35,627 nt of DNA from Microcoleaceae cyanobacterium MO_207.B10. Its GTDB lineage: Bacteria; Cyanobacteriota; Cyanobacteriia; Cyanobacteriales; Microcoleaceae. The translations under genes and the position numbers were made by a program. Positions 24,395 through 32,421 of this stretch are shown piece by piece (within the stretch, counting starts at the first letter, position 1; every line of letters starts with the position of its first letter). The notes under the pieces were generated by a model. The model made no database searches and was not told the DNA's origin. It worked only from the letters and a program-made list of their open reading frames with translations. Where the stretch lies: assembly GCA_030064835.1 (NCBI GenBank), contig JASJEE010000012.1, positions 1-35,627 on the forward strand, read 5' to 3'.

Positions 24395-26458
24395 TTATTC
24401 AGAACTTTTTACCCACTCCACAATTCCATCTGCTAATACTTTTGCTAACTTCTCTTGTTCCTGAGAATTCATAATCCATTCAAACTCATAAGGATTAATC
24501 ATAAATCCTAATTCCAACAATACAGAAGGAGCGATCGCCGGACGAGTTAAGGCTAAATTATTCCAAAATACTCCATAGGAAGGTCGGTCTAATTTTTCTA
24601 CTAAATAATTATGTAAAAATACTGCCAAACCATGAGCTTGAGGATGATACCAAAAAGTACCTATTCCCTGAGTTTTTAGGGCATCGCCATAATCAGGTAA
24701 AGCATTATAATGAACAGAAAGTGCTAAATCTGGTACTTGTTGATTAATCATTTCTACACGGTCTTTAGGATATAAATCTTCCTCTGCTTTTCTTGTCATA
24801 TACACCCTAGCACCTCGTTCAATTAATTCATCTTGTAATAGCTTTGACACAATTAATGTCACATTTTTTTCAGGATAACCAGTCGGACTTGTTGCCCCTA
24901 AATCATTCTCACTTCCATGCCCCGCATCAATTAAAATGTTCATTCCAGTTAAAGGTTTATATCTAGAAACAATACCACTTTGTACTGCCGGAGGATGTCG
25001 TAAAGTTAAGAGTAAAGTTGTACCATCATACTTTAATTTATAACCCCATTGTTGGTCTGTTTTTAAATAAAATTTATATCTAACTGCCTGTTCATTTTCC
25101 ACTGTTGAAGTTAGAATTGGGTGCCAGTCTAATCGCTCAATTAAGGGGTCATCATCTAAACGAATAGTATCAGTTTGAGCAGTAGTATTATGCAGAGTTA
25201 AACTTAAATAGTTATCGCCCTGTTCAACTGTTATTGGCACCGGTACTTGCAAAGGAAATTTGATTTCTGTTGCACCTTGAACTTGACGAGAAATAGCACT
25301 CCTAATTACCGACCGGGGTGGTGCTGCATCTGTAGATATCTTAGTCTCATCTGCTTTTATCCATCCACCATAGTCAAGTCTTAAATAGTCTCCCTCCCTT
25401 CCTGTAATCAAAGCTTTAGTACCTTTTGGTAGGGGTGTCAAGCGGGAATAAGTGGTACTCGGTCCGGTTCTAGCAACCCCTTCTTCTACTGTCACCTCTG
25501 CTACCTCAAACGTAGTGGGAGAAAGAATAGTCACTTTTCCTGGTGCTTGTTGAGTGACAGTTTGACCGCTGAGAGTCATTTTAAATTCAGGTTGACCTAA
25601 CTCTCCTGGTGTTTCTGCTTTAGCGCACCCTTTATAAAATTCTCCCACAGAGGGAACAGGTTGATTATCTCCTGTTAATACTGCTAAATTTCCTGGTAAA
25701 TTTACTACTTGAGACTGAGAAAGTAAGGGAATAGTTTGGGCAGCTAATAAAACAGAAATATTAGCATTTGGAGGAGCGATCGCCTGAAAACAAATTAACT
25801 CTCCTGGCATTCTTGCAATATCTTTTGCCGGAGTCAAAGAGTCTTGACCAAAAGCTATTCCTACTGGTAAAGCTGGTTGATTTGAATTGCGTGTTATTTT
25901 TAAAATAATTTCTTCATTTTGATGGCGAAAAGTAAATATATTTACTCCTATTTTCAATGGAAAACTAGGAGCAAAATGACCAGATTTACTACGCTCATTA
26001 ATTGGTTTTCCATTAACAGTAACTTCCGCTTCTGGAGAAGCTGTACCAATGAAGAAAATTCGGTCTGAAGTAGTTTTGTGATTTGGTGAAGGATAAGCAA
26101 TAAATAAATCTTTTTGTCTTGACTCGGAGTCCTCTTTAAGTTGATTATTATCTTCATTATTTTGCGACATGGTATGTGAAATGGCATTAGGACAAATGGT
26201 ATTAATTATCCCCAAAAATACTATCAATCCCAGAGCAGATGATCGGAGTAATTGAATAATTATTTTTTTGCTAATGATGTGTTTTTTTCTGGGGATTAGT
26301 ATCTCTGAATTGCTGATATTTCTTAGTAATTTCACTGTTTTTACTAATTCGTTGAATAAGGTTAAGATATTACTTAGTTTTTTATAATAACCTATTTGGG
26401 TATCAATCTGGATATTTTTGTAGATACACCAGATTGCACCTTTGTGACCTACACCCAT
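24395..26458 (-). CDS. N-acetylmuramoyl-L-alanine amidase with SH3b-like domain
   Basis: The enzyme cleaves the amide bond between MurNAc and the peptide stem in peptidoglycan. Of 687 residues, 66-88 form a signal/anchor helix. Residues 120-300 are an unassigned beta-rich region, about 318-370 resemble a bacterial SH3 domain (ARTGPSTTYSRLTPLPKGTK), and 395-490 are AMIN-like. The amidase_3 domain covers 505-685, with zinc ligands H514 (DAGHG), E530 (PEKN) and H583 (SVHYN) and the catalytic E649 (LLELGF). All key residues are present. The ATG at 26458 leaves about 65 residues before the hydrophobic helix, so translation may really start further in, for instance at a GTG near residue 42. It is periplasmic by inference, acting in wall turnover or cell separation. 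Confidence 0.88.
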   Translation of the reverse strand: MGVGHKGAIWCIYKNIQIDTQIGYYKKLSNILTLFNELVKTVKLLRNISNSEILIPRKKHIISKKIIIQLLRSSALGLIVFLGIINTICPNAISHTMSQNNEDNNQLKEDSESRQKDLFIAYPSPNHKTTSDRIFFIGTASPEAEVTVNGKPINERSKSGHFAPSFPLKIGVNIFTFRHQNEEIILKITRNSNQPALPVGIAFGQDSLTPAKDIARMPGELICFQAIAPPNANISVLLAAQTIPLLSQSQVVNLPGNLAVLTGDNQPVPSVGEFYKGCAKAETPGELGQPEFKMTLSGQTVTQQAPGKVTILSPTTFEVAEVTVEEGVARTGPSTTYSRLTPLPKGTKALITGREGDYLRLDYGGWIKADETKISTDAAPPRSVIRSAISRQVQGATEIKFPLQVPVPITVEQGDNYLSLTLHNTTAQTDTIRLDDDPLIERLDWHPILTSTVENEQAVRYKFYLKTDQQWGYKLKYDGTTLLLTLRHPPAVQSGIVSRYKPLTGMNILIDAGHGSENDLGATSPTGYPEKNVTLIVSKLLQDELIERGARVYMTRKAEEDLYPKDRVEMINQQVPDLALSVHYNALPDYGDALKTQGIGTFWYHPQAHGLAVFLHNYLVEKLDRPSYGVFWNNLALTRPAIAPSVLLELGFMINPYEFEWIMNSQEQEKLAKVLADGIVEWVKSSE

Positions 26459-27258
26459 AGCGGGCCAGATGCCTCCACTAAAGAGGTTTGAACATTAATA
26501 TCTGTACTTCATATACTTGGAATTTGCTGTAAATGGTAAAAATATATAAGTAGTCCAGCAAAATAAATTTCCTAGTTGAGAGAGGGAACAGGGAATAGGG
26601 ATAAATAATTGATAATTTATGGATAAGATTGGAGATGTATCATCAAATGTGTAATTAATTTTATATAAGCACTAATGTGTAATACCAAGCGCGATAAATG
26701 TTTGCTACAAATCTTATCAATCTTCGGTATAGGGTGTCGGGTGTTTGGTGTAGTTAAATAATCGGAAAAACTAGAAAAAAAGCTGCTGATGCAACGAATA
26801 AATTTTAACAACCTTGTTAATTAGTTAATATTTTAAGTGTTCTCAAACATAACATTTACCCGCCACCGCGGGGCATGATTTTTTTCACGCATGGTATAAT
26901 TAATTTTGCATAAGCACTTATATTTTTTAATTTCTCCTACACACCCAACATATCCCAAAAACCTCATACTTCCAACAATTCCTATTATATTAGTAACATA
27001 GTGCTTTTTTTATATCTTTTTCATTGTCATACAAAAAACTGCAAAAAATCTAGCAATTTATCAGTTATTAAAAAAGTATTCAGAGATTTAAACATTTATA
27101 TTTGATAGTGCCTGTTACTTAACAGTATAAAAAATAAAAATAAAAAACAGCGATCGCATTATTATTTTTCCAGAAATAACGCAAAGTTAAAGAAATATGG
27201 ATGTAGATGTAATTTCTGATTCATCTGACTACAATGAAAAGAAATATAATCTCATATC
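26459..27258. other. Gene-free region with dispersed repeats
   Basis: About 800 bp between divergent genes, mostly AT-rich. It contains the second copy of the dispersed repeat (annotated separately). It also has two versions of a 24-bp motif, TAATTAATTTTATATAAGC at about 26652 and TAATTAATTTTGCATAAGC at about 26898, and one HIP1 octamer near 27150. No RNA gene was recognised. Confidence 0.6.
26688..26800 (-). repeat. Dispersed repeat, copy 2
   Basis: The minus strand reads GTTTTTCCGATTATTT, a short ACACC-type core, then GATTGATAAGATTTGTAGC, CATTTATC and TTGGTATT, matching the arms of the copy at 2045-2172. The core lacks the 14-bp tandem units. Arm similarity is roughly four in five bases. 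Confidence 0.7.
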
Positions 27259-28617
27259 GTGTCCCAAAATCATAAAAACAACAAGATGAACCTTTCCAAG
27301 CAAACTATTGCCGCCTTTGTCTCACCAGCAATACCCCTTTCTGCTCTCGGTCTGCCCCTTCTTGTCTATCTTCCCCCATTCTATGCAGAACAAATGGGAC
27401 TGGGCCTTTCTTTGGTAGGAACAGTTTTTATGATTACTCGCTTTTGGGACGTTTTCACAGATCCAGTTCTCGGCATTCTTAGTGACAAAGTGACTACTCC
27501 CCTGGGGCGTCGTCGTCATTGGATTATATTATCCGTTCCCATTTTAATGATTTGCGTTTACAAAGTCTTTATCCCTCAAGCTCCAGTAACAGGAAATTAT
27601 CTTTTGTTTTGGATGCTGATGTTATATGTAGGTTGGACTCTATTAAGTATTTCTCATATGTCTTGGGGCGCAGAATTGTCATCAGATTATTATGAGCGAG
27701 CGCGAGTGCAAGGGTGGCGAGAATTTGCGTTAGTTTTTGGTATGTTGGCTGTATTAATACTTCCAACTATTCTGGAGCAGACGGGGAGTGGTGATAATGA
27801 TAGTAAAGTTGCTGCGATGGGATGGTTTACGATTATACTGCTGCCCATAACTGTAGCACTGGCTGTTAGCAACGTTCAAGAACGACCTGTAGAACCATCG
27901 CCTCCCCTTGGTTGGCGGAAGTCAACCTCTGTGTTGTTGAAAAATAAACTGTTAAAACGAGTCCTACTAGCAGATTTATTAATTGGTATGGTTCCTGGAA
28001 TTAGTGGTTCAATCTACATTTTTTTTGTTTCTTATGTAATGCAACTAGGTGAATGGTCTAATCTCATGCTATTGCTGTATTTTATCGCTAGTTTTTGTGG
28101 AATTCCTTTCTGGATGCGTCTTAGTTATAGTTTAGAAAAGCACCGGACTTTTACTATTGCTAAAGTTTATGGTTGCATAATGATCGTTAGTCTACTGTTA
28201 GTTGAACCGGGTAACTTATGGCTCTATGCGTTAATTAACATTCTTTTTGGCTTGGAGTCTGGTTCAGGAGCGTTTTTATTACGCTCAATAATGGCAGACG
28301 TCACAGACCACGATCACTTAGAATCAGGAGTACAACGTACAGGTCTCTACTATTCTTTGTTAACCATGACGACCAAAGTGGGTTCTGCTTTAGGAGTTGG
28401 TATGGTGTATCCTATTCTCGATTGGATTGGTTTTATTCCTGGAGAAGAAAATACTGCTGGAGCAATTGAGGCACTTAAATACATATTTATTGGTATCCCC
28501 ATCCCAATAACTCTTTTGGCAGCATTCTTAATCTGGAACTTTCCACTTGACAGCACTAAACAAAAAGAATTACGTCGTTTGTTGGCAGAACGTGATTCTC
28601 TGGTAAGTTCAAAATAA
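27259..28617 (+). CDS. MFS transporter, GPH (glycoside-pentoside-hexuronide) type
   Basis: The 452-residue integral membrane protein has about twelve membrane helices. Its loop motif DVFTDPVLGILSDKVTTPLGRRRHWI (D-P-x-x-G-x-x-S-D near residues 70-78, then GRRR) is diagnostic of the MFS_2/GPH group, which includes melibiose carriers. The second half has the matching RTGLYYSLLTMTTKVGSALG. GPH carriers move sugars or other small organic molecules with a cation; the substrate here is unknown. The start shown is a GTG at 27259; the ATG at 27286 (residue 10) is an alternative that trims a basic leader. The gene precedes the P450 gene on the same strand, but 300 bp separates them and the P450 has its own promoter candidate. 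Confidence 0.87.
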   Translation: MSQNHKNNKMNLSKQTIAAFVSPAIPLSALGLPLLVYLPPFYAEQMGLGLSLVGTVFMITRFWDVFTDPVLGILSDKVTTPLGRRRHWIILSVPILMICVYKVFIPQAPVTGNYLLFWMLMLYVGWTLLSISHMSWGAELSSDYYERARVQGWREFALVFGMLAVLILPTILEQTGSGDNDSKVAAMGWFTIILLPITVALAVSNVQERPVEPSPPLGWRKSTSVLLKNKLLKRVLLADLLIGMVPGISGSIYIFFVSYVMQLGEWSNLMLLLYFIASFCGIPFWMRLSYSLEKHRTFTIAKVYGCIMIVSLLLVEPGNLWLYALINILFGLESGSGAFLLRSIMADVTDHDHLESGVQRTGLYYSLLTMTTKVGSALGVGMVYPILDWIGFIPGEENTAGAIEALKYIFIGIPIPITLLAAFLIWNFPLDSTKQKELRRLLAERDSLVSSK

Positions 28618-28861
28618 TTTGATATTAATTATATAATTTTAACTAAGACTAGTTTTCTTGTAGATACTGCCTGCTAATAATATCATGATCACAGGTTACT
28701 CCATCTGCATATACATCTGCAATAATTCACTTGCAACTCTTATAAATAATGTTAACAATTTAAGAGGCAAAAAACTGGTAAAGCAAAAGCTCTAAACATA
28801 ATCTCCTTTCATTAACTCTAGTCTATTCTTTGAGGTTTATACTTAAGGCTTTTTTCGATCA

Positions 28862-28888
28862 TATAATATGTTAATTGTTGCAAACAAT
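28862..28888 (+). promoter_or_regulatory. Candidate P450 promoter with operator-like palindrome
   Basis: A TATAAT (28862-28867) is followed by ATTGTT-GCA-AACAAT (about 28874-28888), a perfect 6-bp inverted repeat overlapping the likely transcription start. No -35 box stands out. The rest of the 28618-28917 gap shows nothing else. Confidence 0.4.
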
Positions 28889-28917
28889 ATTCATATTTAT
28901 GAGGGAAGATATCCAAA

Positions 28918-30402
28918 ATGATTTCATTAACTAATAAACCTGAGTGGACAATTCCTGGCCCATCAACTTTACCTCTAATTGGTCCCACTCTAAATGCAAT
29001 TAGTTTTGGAAAAGATTGTATTGGTTATAGTAATCAACTATTTAAAACCTATGGAAATGTAGTCTCTTTAGCAGCATCAGGAGGAACTAATCTTTACTCA
29101 GCAGATACTGATTGTCCAGGAACGATTCTAGCTTATGGTCCAGAAATTGTCCGTCAAGTTACTAATCAACATCATATCTACCATAAACGCCCTTTATCAG
29201 GAACACTTTACCGTCAAAAAGATAAATCAAAAAGAACCCAACCTTTAAATAATTTTGGTGTCGGATTATTCGGCGTTAATGAAGAAGAGCATTTACAACA
29301 ACGTAAATTAATGATGCCAGCCTTTCACAAAACCAAAGTTGAGTCGTATCGTGATGAAATGGTTATGATGACTCAATCTGAAATAGATCAGCTCTCAACC
29401 GATCAACCTTGTGAAATTAGCCAATTGATGCAAAGACTAACCTTGCGAATAGCAACTAAAACTCTGTTTGGTGAGGATATAAACACTGTAGATAGTACCG
29501 CAGGAGAAGTCCTTCAAGAAATTCTCAACTGTCAAAGATCTTCATCAATTAAGTTATTTCCTTTTGATATTCCTGGGCTAGCTTTTCATCGTTATCTCAA
29601 TCTTTTGGCTCAGTATGAAACAAAAATCAAAAAAATTATTGCTGATAAAAGAGCTACAGGGGCTAATGATAACGATGTATTATCTATGTTAATTCAAGCC
29701 CGTGATGAAGAAAGTGGTCATCCCTTAACTGAAGAAGAATTAATTGCCCATACCGGAGTAATTTTTTTAGCGGGTCACGAAACTACTGCTAATGCGCTAA
29801 CTTGGACAATATTTTTGCTTTCACAACATCCTCAAATCACTGGAGATTTGGTGAATGAACTCGACAGTGTACTTCATGGAGAAGCTCCCACCCTCGAACA
29901 GTTGCATCAACTTCCGTTACTAGACCGAGTGATTAAAGAGAGTATGCGAATTTTAACCTCTGTTCCTTGGAATGGTCGGGTGACTTCCGAAACTACTGAA
30001 TTAGGAGGTTATGAACTCCCCAAAGGAACTGAAGTATTTGTCAGTATTTACCATACCCATCATATGTCGGAAATTTATCCAGATCCTGAAGCTTTTAAAC
30101 CTGAACGATGGGAGACTATTAATCCTTCTATTTATGAATATAATCCCTTTAGTGCTGGTCCGCGCCTTTGTCTTGGAGCGACCTTTGCTATGATGGAAAT
30201 TAAAATTGTATTAGCTATGCTATTACAGTGTTTTCGATGGGAGTACGTTCCCGGCCAAACTATCGATCGTGCTGGTGTGCTTTCCATTAAACCTAAATAT
30301 GGACTCTCAATGATGGTTCGTTCCCAAGATCGTGAATTTAATAACGGTGTTGGTAATGTCGAAGGTAATATTAGAGAAACAGTTAACTTACCCTCAAGAT
30401 AG
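28918..30402 (+). CDS. Cytochrome P450
   Basis: A haem-thiolate monooxygenase of 494 residues. It has the C-helix H-x-x-x-R (H125/R129), the I-helix oxygen-binding motif AGHETT (285-290), the K-helix ExxR (E341/R344), the PERW motif (395-398), and the haem loop FSAGPRLCLG with the cysteine ligand C418. All hallmarks are intact. There is no membrane anchor; the N-terminal PGP motif (PGPSTLPLIG) resembles that of class-E type P450s. Family CYP110 or a relative is possible, but I cannot assign it. A redox partner is not encoded nearby. Oxygenation of a lipid, terpenoid or other hydrophobic compound is typical. GAGGGA upstream may be the ribosome site, though at long spacing. A Rieske oxygenase lies downstream, convergent. 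Confidence 0.93.
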   Translation: MISLTNKPEWTIPGPSTLPLIGPTLNAISFGKDCIGYSNQLFKTYGNVVSLAASGGTNLYSADTDCPGTILAYGPEIVRQVTNQHHIYHKRPLSGTLYRQKDKSKRTQPLNNFGVGLFGVNEEEHLQQRKLMMPAFHKTKVESYRDEMVMMTQSEIDQLSTDQPCEISQLMQRLTLRIATKTLFGEDINTVDSTAGEVLQEILNCQRSSSIKLFPFDIPGLAFHRYLNLLAQYETKIKKIIADKRATGANDNDVLSMLIQARDEESGHPLTEEELIAHTGVIFLAGHETTANALTWTIFLLSQHPQITGDLVNELDSVLHGEAPTLEQLHQLPLLDRVIKESMRILTSVPWNGRVTSETTELGGYELPKGTEVFVSIYHTHHMSEIYPDPEAFKPERWETINPSIYEYNPFSAGPRLCLGATFAMMEIKIVLAMLLQCFRWEYVPGQTIDRAGVLSIKPKYGLSMMVRSQDREFNNGVGNVEGNIRETVNLPSR

Positions 30403-30440
30403 ACTGAATTGGAGAATGCTAGGTTTTAGTACAAGATTCT

Positions 30441-30549
30441 AGTGGACCGACACGTCTTAAATGTTGCTTTAGCAAAAATGCTCAAACCTCGCCAGAGTAA
30501 TAATTACACGGAAAAAGCTAATGTACCATTTTAGCTGTGTCAGTCCACT
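30441..30549. mobile_element. 109-bp MITE with 13-bp terminal inverted repeats
   Basis: AGTGGACCGACAC (30441-30453) and GTGTCAGTCCACT (30537-30549) match as inverted repeats at 12 of 13 positions. The inside is non-coding. The right end also occurs, alone, at 6208-6229. It lies between convergent genes. Confidence 0.7.
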
Positions 30550-30566
30550 TTAATCAGCAAGCCCTA
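30550..30566. mobile_element. Solo insertion-sequence end motif
   Basis: TTAATCAGCAAGCCCTA directly abuts the MITE. The same motif ends the 237-bp element (23811-23828, TTGATTCAGCCAGCCCTA) and recurs at 34872-34885 (TTAATCAGCAAGCC). Confidence 0.4.
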
Positions 30567-30649
30567 TTTACACTTCTTCTCTTAAGACCTACCACCGCGC
30601 AACCTATAACCAAGCAATGTAGCAATATTTTATGAAAATTGTATAACTC

Positions 30650-31987
30650 CTATCTCTTAGCATGGATATAATCAACAAAGTAAAATTGAGGAATTAACCA
30701 CAATTTTAACCAAGCATAAATTCCCATTCCTAAAAGTGCCGTAATTACTAAAGGCAAACCTATTTTGATCCGCAAATTATCTGGAAAAATAGCAACTCCA
30801 GACACAATAATTATGAAATAAGTTAGAAGTAAAAATTGTAATCTTTGTAGATTTTTTAATGCCTCCCGACAACTACTACAATGCTGAGTATGTTGTTTGT
30901 AACTATCCAATAGTGAGGCATGATTATTATTTATTAGAGAGTTATTTGAATGACTAATTCCCACTTCATTCCAAGGTAATTTACCATGACAATATTTATC
31001 AAACCAATTCCTAAACTCAATTACTGAACGGTCTGCACTTGTAGGTAACTTATAAGTTGTTTTCCAACTTTCACTTGATTGTTTTTGTTGTAGTAAATGC
31101 TCCTGCTGATTTAGCAAAACCATATCTCCATCAAAAGTCAAATTCCAAATTTTAAGATGATTCCACCAACGGGGTATTAACCGATGAATTGTTTTAGCAA
31201 AGTTCCGAGAATATTGAACAACAATTCTAGATTTTCCAGGGGATACAGGCAAACAATAAAGAATAAGTCCTAATTTTTTTTCACTATTAGCAATACTAAC
31301 TAAATATTCTAACCGACAAGGAGGTTCAAAATTAATTTTTACAAGATTGTTTCCATTGGAGAAATAGAAAATTTCAGTTAAATTGATTGTTGATTGTACA
31401 ATCTCCATCACTATTGGTATTGCTTTGTTTCTATTACCTTGTACTCCGTGATGAGAAAAAGGAACATGACTCGGATCTCCTACATTTTCTACTAGAATTT
31501 GCCAATCATATTCTAGATCGCGGACATAAGAAGACCACACAAAACCTTTCTCTGCATCTATGTTTGGTGATAATGGTAGGGGTGTTGTAGCAGCTAGGTC
31601 TGCTGTTTTTGCATCAGGCCAAACCCAAAGTAAATCATTTTCTTGACGCACTGGTAAGGCAGTTGCACAGAAATTTTGCCGATTTTTTGCTATGATTTCC
31701 TGGTTTTCAGCTTGAGGAATATGGGTACAGATACCTTGAGAATCAAATTGCCAACCGTGATAACTACACATTAAATTACCAGTTTTGTCATCAACACGAC
31801 CTTCGCTTAATGGTGCTAAACGGTGAGGACAAATATCTAAAAATACCTGGTAATTCTCAGAATATCTTGGCTTCCAAATTACTAAACGCATTCCCAACAG
31901 AGTTACGGGAACAGGAATTTCTGGGTCAAGGTCTTCAATAGGTGAAAGAGGATACCAATGCTGAAAAAAGTTGAATTCGGTTTGCAT
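30650..31987 (-). CDS. Rieske non-haem iron oxygenase, PaO/TIC55-like
   Basis: The 445-residue protein begins with a Rieske domain (about 8-125) whose 2Fe-2S ligands are C53, H55, C74 and H77 (CPHR and CSYHGW). The catalytic domain has the mononuclear iron motif NVGDPSHVPFSHH, offering D171, H174 and H179. Two predicted membrane helices sit at the C terminus (about 385-401 and 409-431), preceded by C370-SS-C373. A C-terminal membrane anchor plus CxxC is the layout of the chloroplast group PaO, TIC55 and PTC52 and their cyanobacterial relatives. Pheophorbide-type tetrapyrrole oxidation is known for PaO, but the substrate here is unproven. The 3' end is duplicated as a stub at 32102-32193, upstream of this gene's own start. 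Confidence 0.9.
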   Translation of the reverse strand: MQTEFNFFQHWYPLSPIEDLDPEIPVPVTLLGMRLVIWKPRYSENYQVFLDICPHRLAPLSEGRVDDKTGNLMCSYHGWQFDSQGICTHIPQAENQEIIAKNRQNFCATALPVRQENDLLWVWPDAKTADLAATTPLPLSPNIDAEKGFVWSSYVRDLEYDWQILVENVGDPSHVPFSHHGVQGNRNKAIPIVMEIVQSTINLTEIFYFSNGNNLVKINFEPPCRLEYLVSIANSEKKLGLILYCLPVSPGKSRIVVQYSRNFAKTIHRLIPRWWNHLKIWNLTFDGDMVLLNQQEHLLQQKQSSESWKTTYKLPTSADRSVIEFRNWFDKYCHGKLPWNEVGISHSNNSLINNNHASLLDSYKQHTQHCSSCREALKNLQRLQFLLLTYFIIIVSGVAIFPDNLRIKIGLPLVITALLGMGIYAWLKLWLIPQFYFVDYIHAKR

Positions 31988-32101
31988 TTTATTTGTTTTT
32001 ATAGTTAAAAAAATTACAGTTTAGGAAAAATTCGATGACTAGATTTCATCTTACTAACTTTGGTTTCTATATCTATATTTTTACATACTTTTGACAACAA
32101 T
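31988..32101 (-). other. Short upstream region of the Rieske gene
   Basis: AT-rich DNA between the Rieske start and the stub of its paralogue. It should contain the promoter, but no good -35/-10 pair or terminator is visible. Confidence 0.35.
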
Positions 32102-32193
32102 TCATTTTTTCGCATGAATATAATCAACAAAATAAAATTGAGGAATTAATGAGAATTTCAACCAAGCATAAATTCCCATTCCTAAAAGTATCG
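32102..32193 (-). pseudogene. 3' stub of a second Rieske oxygenase gene
   Basis: Minus-strand translation gives LLGMGIYAWLK, then LIPQFYFVDYIHAKK and a TGA stop at 32104-32102. This matches the last 28 residues of the neighbouring oxygenase (residues 418-445), with a few changes including KLW to KFS and the final R to K. About 30 codons remain; the body is gone and an 85-bp tandem array begins exactly where homology ends. It shows that a tandem paralogue once stood here. Confidence 0.85.
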
Positions 32194-32408
32194 ATCTAGT
32201 TCAACTCAAGATTTTTTTGGCAGTTTTATTATCTCCAGAGAAACGAAGAAAGAATAAGGAATAAAAAAAAGTAGATCGATCTAGTTCAACTCAAGATTTT
32301 TTTGGCAGTTTTATTATCTCCAGAGAAAGGAAGAAAGAATAAGGAACAAGAAAAATAGATCGATCTAGTTCAACTCAAGATTTTTTTGGTAGTTTTGTCA
32401 TCTCAAAA
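32190..32408. repeat. 84/85-bp tandem repeat, about 2.6 units
   Basis: Units begin ATCGATCTAGTTCAACTC at 32190, 32275 and 32359. Each contains ATTTTTTTGG and an A/G-rich tail; the third is cut off near the trpE stop. The units are near-identical, so the array is recent. It is non-coding. Confidence 0.92.
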
Positions 32409-32421
32409 GCTATTCCCTGTT

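Noticed and set aside
32190-32408. Possible CRISPR array
   Set aside because: Units are head-to-tail copies without unique spacers, and no cas genes are present.
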